Assembly (NCBI GenBank): GCA_965112735.1
Contig: OZ218950.1
Location: forward strand, 6,634,001-6,698,000
DNA length: 64,000 nt
Source of the DNA: Phaeosaccion multiseriatum
Taxonomy: Eukaryota; Ochrophyta, other classes
Direction: 5' to 3'
Below the pieces are notes generated by a model that did not search any database, was not told the DNA's origin, and saw only the letters and a program-made list of their open reading frames with translations. Below, in pieces: positions 18,783-39,658 of the stretch. Every line of letters begins with the position of its first letter. The first letter of the stretch is position 1. A program made the position numbers and the translations under genes.

Positions 18783-19847
18783 TCAGATCTCGCAGTACCG
18801 CCTGCTTCCCTCCTGCCTCGGGCTGGTGGGTGGAGAAGAGAGGGACGTTCCGACCTTCGTCCTCTTATCGCTCTCCGCCGACCCCCTCCCCCCTTCCCCC
18901 CCCTCCCCCTTCCCCTCCTTCTCCTCCTCTTCTCTCTCCGGTCTCTTGCGCTTTGGACTCGCAGAGGAAGAGGCCGGGTCGCGCGTAGCACCTCCGGTAG
19001 TCCCGCTGACGGCCGGCGCGGCACGTTTGGCAGGAGCCGCCCCACTGTGGATGCTGCTGATGCCGCCGCCGCCACCCGCCACATCATCAATGGGACGCGA
19101 ATCCGGCTGCTTCTGCTGCTCCTGCTTCTGCTGCTCCTGCTGCTGCTGCTCCTGCTCGCCGGCAGGGCGAAGCTTTTCCCCCACGGCACCCGGAGAATCC
19201 TTCTTGGTGCCATCCTTCTTGGCCGCGCTCGCTGGGCGGCGGCGTGCCTTGACCTTTGCCTTTCGTGTGCCAACGCCGTTGTTCCGCCCTCCCTCTTCGC
19301 CTTCCTTCGCCTGCGTGGAGCTCGCCCCCGCCTCCGAGGAGGGCGAGGTGTCCCCCGGCTTGTCCCCCGGCTTGTCCCCCGGCTTGTCCCCCGGCTTGTC
19401 CCCCGGCTTGGGGTGCATGGCGAGGGCTCCGTGGGACACACACACGCCTCCGATGATGGCGCCCATCGTGCATCCTTTCGCGCTGCATCGTTCCACCTGC
19501 ATCTGATGCAAGGCGCACCACGCGCCCTCTTTCGTGGCCCAACGAGAGCAGGCGTCCACCGAGCAGCGCTTAATGTCCGCCCCGTGAGCCACGCAGACGC
19601 CCTTCTTGACGGCCTGTTTGGTGCATCCCTCCTCCTTGCAGCGCTTTGGGACGGCACCGTGCCTGATGCAGATGCCCCCCTTCACGGCCCCTTTCTGGCA
19701 TCCCTCCACGCTGCACCTCTTCACGATGGCTCCATGGGAAACGCAGACGCCCCCTTGCACGGCTTGTTTGGTGCACCCCTCCATGCTGCAACGCCGAGAA
19801 GTCCTCACCATCCTGCCCGTTTGACACCTTCCTACAAGCTTTCGCAC
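18783..19847 (-). CDS. CxxxGC-repeat (WRKY19-like repeat) protein, copy 2
   Basis: Single exon of 354 residues from ATG 19847; a second in-frame ATG at 19811 starts MVRTSRRCSMEGC, lines up better with copy 1 and may be the true start. Five tandem modules of about 25 residues follow (CSMEGCTKQAVQGGVCVSHG, CSVEGCQKGAVKGGICIRHG and so on), with Cys-Cys-Cys-His spacing suited to zinc binding. The fourth is divergent (WCALH). Then come five copies of KPGD, a Lys/Arg-rich region with a PKRKRPE nuclear-signal-like motif, Gln and Glu blocks, and a tail, SDKRTKVGTSLSS, that resembles the equivalent part of copy 1. The two genes are therefore tandem paralogs. Function is unknown; DNA or protein binding in the nucleus is a guess. 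Confidence 0.7.
   Translation of the reverse strand: MRKLVGRCQTGRMVRTSRRCSMEGCTKQAVQGGVCVSHGAIVKRCSVEGCQKGAVKGGICIRHGAVPKRCKEEGCTKQAVKKGVCVAHGADIKRCSVDACSRWATKEGAWCALHQMQVERCSAKGCTMGAIIGGVCVSHGALAMHPKPGDKPGDKPGDKPGDKPGDTSPSSEAGASSTQAKEGEEGGRNNGVGTRKAKVKARRRPASAAKKDGTKKDSPGAVGEKLRPAGEQEQQQQEQQKQEQQKQPDSRPIDDVAGGGGGISSIHSGAAPAKRAAPAVSGTTGGATRDPASSSASPKRKRPEREEEEKEGKGEGGEGGRGSAESDKRTKVGTSLSSPPTSPRQEGSRRYCEI
19351..19410 (-). repeat. five exact 12-nt units coding KPGD repeats
   Basis: TCCCCCGGCTTG is repeated five times on the + strand, giving a PGDK tetrapeptide array in copy 2. The lack of base differences suggests a recent expansion. Confidence 0.9.
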
Positions 19848-20099
19848 AACAGCTACAAATGGAAGCCCTTATCGCTGCGGAAGTGCTGCAGGCGACACTA
19901 TAGAGGCACAGAGGAGGGGGGCGAGTGAAGGCGGCAAGAGTAAAGGACGGGAATAAGAGTAATGCTAGATGCGCTAAGAGTAACGAGGGGGAGGATCAGG
20001 GGGTTCCCCGGGGGGTAAAAGAGCAACCAACAGGGGTCGACGCCGTGAATCCCCACCATGGGAATGAGCCACACATATGCTGTTGATAATTGAAGACCA

Positions 20100-26179
<6,080 letters not shown>

Positions 26180-26427
26180 GAGCAGAGCACTTACAGTCAC
26201 ACAGTCAGTCACATTTACAGTTGCACATGCATGTTTTGTTTGGTTTTGTTGTTCATTTTTATCTCACTGAAAGAAGAAGGTGAATGGTGATTTAGGTGTA
26301 TGTTGTCTGCGTTTGCTTGCTTCACGTCCTCGCATCCATGTAGGGGTGGTCATGAACAACCTGATGAACAGTGATCCTCTATAACAATACACAATTCATC
26401 ACTTGCATTGACTTTACTCTATACGAT

Positions 26428-26634
26428 TCACCCCTTGCACGACTGCACGAACCAAAGCTTCGCCGCCGGCCAATAATGTAAGAGATGAGGGGAAAGGAAG
26501 AGAAGCTGCAGCAGGGCCCCCCACTTGTGTACCACCGCTCGCAGGGCCTTCCGTCCGCACCTCTTCTTCTCACTCGCCGCCACCTTGCTCTCCTCCAGCA
26601 CCGCCCACTCCTCTTCTCGCTTCTCGTCATCCAT
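26428..26634 (-). CDS. possible small protein (68 aa), unknown
   Basis: Starting at ATG 26634 the frame reads MDDEKREEEWAVLEESK, then a basic segment (EKKRCGRKALRAVVHKW) and a hydrophobic end (LLQLLFLSPHLLHYW). It has a balanced composition unlike the low-complexity shadows around it. It begins just inside one arm of the inverted repeat and runs away from it. No homolog recognised and no splice evidence; it could be a chance frame or part of a UTR. Confidence 0.25.
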   Translation of the reverse strand: MDDEKREEEWAVLEESKVAASEKKRCGRKALRAVVHKWGALLQLLFLSPHLLHYWPAAKLWFVQSCKG

Positions 26635-26637
26635 ACC

Positions 26638-26766
26638 CCCTCCTCCTGAGCGATAGCGATGGTAGGCACACACAAAGTCTCTCCACGCTGACGCACAAAG
26701 AAGAAGGGGGGCCAGCGTGGAGACACTTTGTTTCTATGTACCATCGCTATCGCTCAGGAGGAGGGG
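26638..26766. repeat. imperfect inverted repeat, 53-nt arms, 22-nt loop
   Basis: Arms 26638-26690 and 26713-26766 pair except for a mismatched patch of about nine bases and one further mismatch. Outer stem word: CCTCCTCCTGAGCGATAGCG; inner stem word: TCTCCACGCTG. Read outward from the centre, both arms can encode YHRYRSGGG. A transcript through this region would form a hairpin longer than 40 base pairs. Confidence 0.85.
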
Positions 26767-27415
26767 CAGCAGCAGGACCTTACTGCGCACCACAGCTCCA
26801 TGTCCCGACGGCCGTAGAAGGCAGTGGCAACATCACGACCAGCATTACTACCTCATGGGCAAGGGCCAGCAACCCACACAAGCAGACCGTGAGCACGCCC
26901 AACGACGGGGCGCCACGCTCGCAACCGAGGCGACAGTGATAGCAGGCATCCCCAGCGGCACAGACGAGTACATCGAGGTACACCTCCGCCCCTTGGTGCA
27001 TCCTGTCACACTAAGACCCCACCGGACACCTCCAACTCGCTCAATAGCTACGGCAGCGAATGGGACAAACTAACACACAAGCGGCCACCCTCATGCTCAC
27101 GCCATGCCTCCCGCCCCGGCTTACACACCTAGCGAGAGCACTCGCCCCCCGCATCTTCCAAGAGGGCCCTGGGCATCAGAGTGGACCGCATCAACAGGAC
27201 CCCTCTCTCTTGACCTATCAATCGGTGTACTCCGTCTATTTCACCCTGGATGGCAGCCCACGGTCTTCGTTTCCTCTGTCCCCACTGTGGGCCCCGCTCG
27301 CTCCCCGCACAAGAGTGCGCTGCTTGCTACAGCTGGGCAAGTTGTCGGGCAGGCAACAAGTCAAGCAGTCAAGCAGTCGAGCAGGTATAGGGAAGCTTGG
27401 TTCCGTTGCTACCTC

Positions 27416-30107
27416 CTATTGGGGCCACAGGAGCCCATCCAGCCTCGCGAAGCCTCGAAAGCGCTGCCCCACTACCCCAAAGAATCCCTGCACCTGAGCA
27501 TCGACAGAGGCGAAGAGTCTTCTCTCCCGCTCGGAGCCCGAGCCCATGGCCGCCCCCCCTGCGCCGGTCCCTACCACTGCCGAACCGCCTCCGACCCCTC
27601 CCCCGCCCCCTCCCCCCGTAGGTGTCGTCGTCGTGGTGATCGTGGTGGTTCTGACGGTTGCTGCGGCTGAGCTTAGCCACCTTCGCTGCTCGTCGGCCGT
27701 GGGCACCACAAACACGACGAGCCAAACCCCACTCGACACGCGCCCACACCACACTCGGGCATTGCTGCTGGTGCTGGCGGAGGAAGAGGCACCGCTCCTG
27801 CCCCTGTCCCTGTCCCTGTCCCTGGTCCCGCCACTATTGCTGCTACTACCGCCAAAGGAGGCGCTGCCGCTGCTGCTACCGATGCCATTGGCGTTGCCAG
27901 GAGAGGCTGAGCAGGAGGAGGTGGCGGTGGCAGGGAGGGGCGCCCCTCCGTCCCCGCTGTCGCCGTCGCGGGTATTGCGTCGCGCCTTGTCGTTGTTGCC
28001 GGCCGTTGCCGACTTGCCGTTCTCGGTGTGGGGGCTGGTCGGGGCGGGGCTGTCCTCGCTGATGTTAATCTTACCCTCATTGATGTTACTAAGGTACTTT
28101 TTGAGGCTGTTGTACTTGCTGTCGTCCGTATCACCAACAGCCCCCCCTGCACAGTTCCCATTCCCGTTTCCAATCGGGTGATGCTGTGCGCCGCCATGGT
28201 CTGCTGCCATGTAGCTATGACCACCAAAGGAAGACGATGCCGCACTCTCGTTGGACAGGAGCTCCGGGCGTGAGAAGAAGCCGTCGTCGGAGTTGCTACC
28301 CGCGCTGGAACAGCTCCTCCCGTGCCTTATACTGCCATCCCCCCATCCCCCCCTAGAGCCGTCACTCAGCTCTTGCTTCTCCGCCGCCGCCACCGCCGCC
28401 GCCCTTGACCCCTGAAACGCCGCCGGAGCTGTACTTGAGAACGGAAAGTAAGAAGCGGAAGTGCTTCCTCCTCCTCCTCCTCCTCCTCCCGGTGCTGATC
28501 GTGTGATCAGTGGTAGCTCAGTCATCGCCGGCGCTCCTGCCCAACCCCCATTCGGTGCCATCTCCTGCTCAGCCAACACTGCCTCCACGGAAGACCAAAA
28601 CCTGTGAGGCCACCCCTGCCCCTGGTGCTGCCCCTGCTGCTGCCCCTGCTGCTGCCCCTGGTGGTGGTGGTGGTGGTGGTGATGATGATGATGATGGGGG
28701 GAGGTGGAGGCGCTACCGGCAGAAGTAGCGGTGGCGGCTGTCCCTGTCCCTCCCAACCTGCTGCTCCTCCTGTCCTGTCCTGTATCACCAACGGCCGCAC
28801 CACTTCTAACGGAGGGCGAAGAGTCGTACACAAGGAGCTCAGAGGAACAGTCCCTCGCCAACTGTGATCCTGCTGCTGCTGTTGGTGCTCCGGTCCTTCC
28901 TACATTGGACCCACCGACAGGACTGTCAAGGCCCATCCACCTCCTGAAAAGAAAGGGTCAAAGCAAGTTAGCAACAGGGTGAGCAAGTAACAGAGGTGAG
29001 AAAGCAAGAGCGTGAGAAAGCAAGAAGGTGAGTTAGCGAGAGGGTGAGTGAACAACGGGGTGAGGTAGTGAGGTAGCAGCCGCGTCAAAAGGTCCTCAGC
29101 ACCCCCGCACCTCCCACGCCCTCCCCTGAGGAAAGGAATGAATAAACGATAGCCTCTCGCCCTCTCATCTGCCCGCCCATAATACTGTACTTACCGCGAT
29201 GAGTTGGACCCGTAAGGGCTGCCCTCGACGTGTCCCTCCTCTGCCCGTCCGAGAGGGTTGGTCTCTCTCGGCGCCTCCGCAGCAGCAGCAGCAGCAGCAG
29301 CAGCAACACCCCCTCTGCTGCTCTCTCCTCCCCCTACTCCCACTCCAGGAGCGCCGAAGAAGGTCCTCGTCGCACTTTGCCTCTCTGTATACCTCATAAA
29401 AACGGCAGGGTAGCACCCACCACGACTAGTCGGATTCGAACCCTCGCCACCCCTCTCACCATCCTCGATACCACCGCGCCCGCCCCCACCTCCCTCCCCC
29501 CCCCCTTCGCCCCTGTCCTCCCACGCGCCCCAGCCTTCGCCCCCCCTTCGGGCTCTCTCGGACAGCGCTTGTCGCCCCTCTAACAATCCATCTCTACGAC
29601 GCCCTGCCCGGCACTCCGCATCCTCCGTTTGCGATCGCCTCCGACTGGACACAAAGGGGGCGTTGCTGTTGCCCGCGCCAACACCAACCCCGACACCAGC
29701 ACCAGCGCTAGTGACAGCAACACTCATGCTGCTTCTGCCACTCCCCGAAGCCGAAGCGCCCCCCACCGACTCCGGAAGATGATGGCCATTTCCATTGCCA
29801 TTCCCACTCCGACTCCCTCCTCCACCGAAGGAGAAGGACGAGTTTTGATGGTGTGGTATAAAGCTGCTGCTGCGCCTCGCTGCTCCGGTCAGTAGGCTGC
29901 TGCCGCGTCGACCGTACTCTCCCCCGCCCTCCCCTCTCTTGCCGGAAGTCACCCCGCCTGGGGACGGAGCGGGGAAGTGGGACTGCTGCGAGGCTACCGA
30001 TGATGCTGCCGATGCTGCTCCTCCTGCTGCTTCACCCCCAAGGCCAGGCATCAGCGGGGCCGGGACGTTACCGTGCGGCGGATAGGGGCGCTGCTGCTGT
30101 ATCACCA

Positions 30108-30148
<41 letters not shown>

Positions 30149-30287
30149 GTGCCTTGATGTGGCGCTCCCCCCGGTACTTTTCTGCTGCTGGAATCGTCTG
30201 GGAAGCCTCCTGGCTCCAGCGTGTAGTACAGAGACGGAGAGGCACGATGCTTCGTCTGCCTGGTCTGGGACTGCTGCTGTATCACCA

Positions 30288-30327
<40 letters not shown>

Positions 30328-33300
30328 CGGGGATGGTCGCGAATGACCGCCCTCGGAACTGGAACCAAAGCCACGCTGCCCAGAGCCCGTGGACGAAAGC
30401 GAAGGTGAAAGTACCGAGACTCTATTTCCGTGCTGAGTAGCGTCGCCCCTCGGGCCCTTGATACCCTTCGAACCCTTCTGAGCAGCACCGCCTACCCAGT
30501 GATACTCCCCCTCCTCCTCCTCCTCATCATCATCACTTCCATGGCTACTCCCACCGCCGACCACTAATTTGGCGTCCCTTCTGTCGTAGTGTGCGACGAT
30601 GCCCCTCCTAACGCCGCTGCCACTCCCCTGCCCACTCCCCTGCCCACTACCCTGCCCCAGGATGGCGAGGTCCGCAGGACAAACGTATCCCACTGCGCGC
30701 TCTTTGGCCGTCCCTGCCGCGGCCAAGAGAGAGGCGAGGGCTGGGGAAAGCACGGAGGAGGAGGAGGAGGAGGAGGAAGACGGACCCACGGCGGCCTCTC
30801 TTGTAGTCGAATGCTGGGGCGATGCAGCAACTTCTCCTGTGACCGGGCCTCCTGTTGCTGTATCACCAACTGCTGCGGTTGCTGTCGGAGCCGTCGCCGA
30901 GGCAATGACCGCGGCTGCTGAGGGCGGTAGAGGGCTCGAGGACAGAGCAAGGGCCACACACACGTGCACTCGGGGACCAAGCGACAAGATAAAGTCGTCA
31001 ATCTGCCCCGTCAGAGACCCACGAGGTGAAGATTCGTGTGGGCCTTGTGGGTGTGCATCCCCTGCCATCTTTGGACTCTCTACTGGTGTTCGGGACTGCT
31101 TCATCAGCGGCGGCATCAGACCGACAGTCCCACTGCTGCTGCTGCTGCTACCACGACCACTACCACCCGTAGCAGCGAAGAAGAAGAGAGGAAACACCAC
31201 CGCGGCCTCGGCGAGACAGGCCTGCACCCAGCGAGCCATTCGAGGCGCGAACACTCCATCCCTGCCCCAGCCCCCCCCCATCTGGTGGCTGCTCCTCCTC
31301 CTACTCTTGCTCAGTCTCGACGGGGAAACCCTCCTGCGGCTCCCACTCCTGCGCTGGCCGGTGGTCTGCAGGGCCGCATACTTTGATGCACCTTCCCTCT
31401 CTCTCTTCTTCTTCCGCTGGTCCAACAAAAAGGAGCCCCAGCCCCCATCCTCCGTGAGCGCTGTCGGCTCAATCGGAGGAGTTCCAGCGCTCGTCCCCGC
31501 AGCGGATGCACTCATCCTGGAGTCGCCACAGGAGCCATCGCCCCTCCTCCCCCCCCCCTCTTCTTCTTCCTCCTCCTCCTCCTCCTCCTCCTCCTCCTCT
31601 TCCTTCACCTCGCCCTCCTCTTCCTCCTCCTCCTCCTCCTCCTCCTCCTCCTCCTCCTCTCCCCTGCTCAGCCACTCCTGCCATTCGCTCAAGGCCTTCT
31701 TGGCTCGCATTGTAGCCACGACGGCCTCAAAATAATCACAGCGCCCAACGTGATGAACCAAAACGAGCGCCCCCCTCACCGCCATCAGCTCTCGCCTCAG
31801 TAAGGCCCGGAGCAGTCCGACACCACCGCGGCTGTTGCGACGGCTCATTAGCGCCTCCACCTGTGAGATAATCTCCGTCAATTCTGACACTTTAGGAACG
31901 TAGTCGTAGGGCTGCTGCTTGCGTAGGGCAGGGCTGCTGTATGTGGTGGTGGTGGTGGTGGTGGTGGTGTTAGAGCTAGTGGTGGTGGTGCTGCTGCTGT
32001 TGATGGTGCCAACACCACTGCGACTCCATCCTCCCTCGCTGAGGTCGAGCGCTGCCAAGGAGCCGTAGAAATCCGCCATGCACAGACGGACCTGCGAGCA
32101 AGAGCAAAAGAGGGGCGAGCCAGCGGAGCGAGGCAGCGGAAGGGGGAGGAAGTCAAGAGCCAAGCCAGCGCTGCCTTGATGCTGCACACCCCTCGTTGAG
32201 ACAGGCCTCCTCCTGTTCCTCTCTGTTCCTGTCCATGACTGCACATACTTCCTCGACTATCTTGCCTGTGGCATCTCCGCCTACCTACCCACTCATCCTG
32301 GTTACCTGTGCAAAGAGGATGAGCTGCGTCAACGCTTCCTCCACCTCCCGCCTTCTCCGCCTCCTCCGCTCCCGCTCCTCCTCCTCTTTCTTCTCTTCCT
32401 CTTCCGTCTTCGTAGCAGCAGCAACAGCGGCTTCCTCAGCCCTCACGTCAGCTGCTGTCGCTGCCTCTACCTCGCTCGCTGATAATGGCGCTGGCTCCGT
32501 CGGCGATGCCTCCGTCGAAGCAGCTGAGACCCCCTCGATACTCGCCCCTTCGACGCTCTCCGCCGAGTCAGCAGGCACTCTACGCGACGGCGACAGGTCC
32601 TCGCAGCCTGTGATCTCACTGCGGTCACCAGCTCGCAGGCTACCCTCCTCTCCCCTTCTATATCCCCTGCTACTCTTAGCGTCGCCATCGACATCATTGT
32701 TGTTGCTGGGGCTGCTGATGCTGGTGGTCACGGTGGTGGTGATGTTGGTGGCGTCCCCAGTTCCACGTCCACGCCCACCTCCTCTTCCGCTGCGTACATG
32801 AGCGGTAGCAGAGGAAGGCGGACAGAGCAGGCAACGCAACAGCTCTAAATCACTGACTACTTGCCCGTAGAGCTGCACCAGACCGAAGGACCTGGCCAGC
32901 ACTTCGGCACTCGTTCTAGTAGTGCTGGGAGAGGGGGTAGTACAAGTGGCAGTGGCAAGGGACGATGCGGGGAGGTGGGGCGCACCCGAAGTGGAAGCAG
33001 ACGACAGGGCCCCGGTGGCGGGAGGACACGTGACATCATGACCGGCGTCATAGCCGGTAGAGGAGCCTCTCCGAAGAAAGCCGCGAGAAGAAGACGACAA
33101 GTCGCCCCCCCCAACGGGGAGGAGGGAGGCTTCACCTCTGCTGGTGCTGCTTCCGGTGGTGCGGGTGCGGGCGCCAGGGGCACTGGTGCTGAGATGAAAG
33201 TCTCGAATCGGACCTTCGAGACCGTCAGGAGACCCGAGAGGCTGCCCATCGGCCTCGAAGGCAGAGCTGCCAAAATCTGGAGGGCTTGTGGATCCAGTGG

Positions 33301-33701
33301 TGGGGTTGGTGTTTGCGTCACTGCTGGGTTGGAGGTGGAGGTAAGAGAGGTCGCTGAAGCGTCGTTCGCAGGCCACCAAGAGAAGGAAGGGGCTGCTCAC
33401 ATTGTCCCAGACAGTGAGGCTGGCACGCGCACTGCAGAGAGAAGAGCGGAGGGGGCGCACAGCAAGAAGAAGAAAACGGCGGTGAGAGGTGTGTACCAAC
33501 AGTGGAGCAGCGAGCTTGCTTGCCTCACCTTGCATGGTCAGGGTTGATGCACAGCGCAGCCTTGTCGTGCTGCAGGGTTGAAAGGTGGCGAAGGTAGCTC
33601 GGTAGCCGCTGAGCCAACTCATTCAGAGCGCCTGCCTCTAACCCGGCTGCCGCTGCCGGCTCCAAGTACTTCCTACTGCTCCCCTCCAGGTTAAAAGCCA
33701 T
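27416..33701 (-). CDS. KICS2 (C12orf66)-like KICSTOR subunit, very long
   Basis: Four exons in transcription order: 33701-33529, 33431-32306, 32091-29195, 28943-27416; 1907 residues with consistent phases. Short conserved islands are separated by long Ser/Gly/Gln/Glu-rich stretches. In order: LPSYLRHLSTLQHDKAAL; LTVWDNVSSPFLLLVACE; VRLCMADFYGSLAALDL (compare MEIADFYEKMYTL of human KICS2); YFEAVVATMRAKKALSEW; ARWVQACLAEAAVVFPLFFF; GQIDDFILSLGPRVHVCVAL (human KISSFIRKYDAANVSLIF); and VWLVVFVVPTADEQRRWLSS near the end. Order and spacing fit KICS2, about 445 residues in human, a subunit of KICSTOR that links the GATOR1 inhibitor of mTORC1 to lysosomes. Assignment rests on remembered family features, so it is moderate. 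The inserts carry five copies of the dispersed GTTGGTGATAC word. Confidence 0.5.
30098..30289 (-). repeat. two copies of the dispersed GTATCACCAAC word in CAG tracts
   Basis: Both copies have the form (CTG)n-TATCACCAA-(CTG)n and encode QQQLVIQQQ in the KICS2-like protein. The 12-base cores of all copies in the window are at 8622, 9944, 14403 (one-base variant), 15748, 28127, 28781, 30098, 30278, 30859, 45756, 53369, 54392, 57653 and 63781 (first base of each). Confidence 0.9.
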
Positions 33702-34021
33702 GTGTCCGCCGCTGCCGTCATGTTGTTGTTCCCCCTCCTCGTGCTATCCAGACCTCCTCATCTCACCCATTTCCCAGCGCATCACACCGACGGGGGTAAA
33801 CGAGGTGTCAGAGAGCAGGAAGAGAGAGAGGGAGCGGGAGAGGAAGGAAGGAGGGTGGAAGGAGGGGGAGAAAAGGAGGATGGCACCCGACGGGCGGAAA
33901 TTGGATTTCTGATCGAATCTCGCGATCGTTCTTCAACGGGGGCACGGGGCAAACATAGTAAAGTTAGGGATTACTTTGCGGCAGAGCCAAGATATGACGT
34001 GAATAAAGCTTAATTACAAGG
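33702..34021. promoter_or_regulatory. divergent intergenic region, KICS2-like / DYRK
   Basis: About 320 bases between two outward-facing start codons. It contains a GA-rich stretch (33810-33880) and an AT-richer part just before the DYRK ATG. No defined element identified. Confidence 0.4.
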
Positions 34022-38508
<4,487 letters not shown>

Positions 38509-39658
38509 AGTAGTGTTGATGTCCTGTTGATACTTCACAACACTTGGAAGCTTGCAAAGGCTTAAACGGCTTGTTGAAGGAAGGAGGAAGGAAGGAGGTG
38601 AGAACCTAAGGGCGAGACACAGGCAGAAACAAAGCGGGAAGGAAAGGGAGGGGGCGTACACGGCGTGCTTCGCTTTCCCTTGAAAGCTTCTCCAAGCTCC
38701 GAGCCGAGGGCGACCAATCACTCGCTCAACAAGGAGGATGCCGCCGCATTCCACTCACGCGTCAAGGGAAGGGGTCGGGGAGGGGAGGGGAGGGGAAGGG
38801 AAGGGAAGGGAGGGGAGGGGAGGGGAGGGGAGGAGGGAGGCTCACGGCGGCTGAGCGTTGGGCTGCTTTGATGCTTTGGTCGGGAGGGAAGGGACTTCGC
38901 CGGTGACAATGTTGTCCATGAGGGTGTGATATAGTGATAGAGGGGGAGGGAGGGAGTGAGGAGTGATTCAGAGAGTGAGTTTTGAAGTTAAGGGAGGGGC
39001 ATGGTTAAGGGTATGGACAATGGTGAGGAGATAGGGGGATACGCCATCCCGAGCAGCAGGCTAGTTGGTTGGTCGCCTACTCTGTGGGCAGGCATGGCGG
39101 TGTATATTTGCAGTGGAACAGGGTGGGGGGGGGTGAAGAGGTTGGCGGGTTGGAAGACAGACAGTCATGCATGCACTCACAGTATAGTAAAAGGAGGGAG
39201 GAGGGGGTTGAAGAGGAGGGAAGGAGAGGGTGGAGTGTATTTTGTATTCTAGTTGAAAGGGTTGGGGGGGGGGGGGGAGGTGGAGAGGCGATACCTTTTT
39301 TTTTTTTTGGCGTGATTGGCTTGTTTACCAAAAGGAACACCAAAATAGATACTGCACAATGGTAGAAAAGAAGATAGACGAAGACATAATAATGACACAA
39401 TTCAGATCCAATTCACGTCTTCGACCTCAGACGTGATACCATGTGGGGAGAAAAAAGAAGGAAGGGGAAAGAGGAAGGGGGGGGATAGGAAGGGTCATAT
39501 GTCATGAAGTGGCTTTTAACAACCGTCTGACCCTTTGTTCAAAATCTCTCTTCTCCCTTCCCCCCCCAAATCGGCTCGCTTCCCCCAAACGATAGCCCAC
39601 CTCGATATATTTAGAGGAAGGTAGTGTGCCTATCTCTATTGTCGGAACAGCAGCGGTC
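38509..39658. other. intergenic, G-rich simple sequence
   Basis: 3' flank of DYRK and 5' flank of the peroxidase gene. It holds GGGA runs (38778-38836), poly-G runs (39261-39274) and a poly-T run (39297-39308). No gene seen. Confidence 0.45.

Larger units (their letters stand above)
26180..27415. other. intergenic region with a large inverted repeat
   Basis: 3' flank of SRPRA and of the KICS2-like gene. It holds the inverted repeat at 26638-26766 and a possible short minus-strand gene (26428-26634). On the + strand an open frame at 26736-26939 (MYHRYRSGGGAAAG) and an overlapping one containing MGKGQQPTQADREHAQRR, ending at a possible donor near 26977, are seen. None of these resembles a known family. 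Confidence 0.4.

Noticed and set aside
29400-29470. tRNA-like T-arm word GGTTCGAATCC on the minus strand
   Set aside because: No matching acceptor, D or anticodon stems around it, and the segment is coding sequence of the KICS2-like protein.
29629-31735. Long plus-strand open frames opposite the KICS2-like gene
   Set aside because: They are antisense of Ser/Gln/Glu-rich coding sequence and give biased Leu/Pro/Ser translations.
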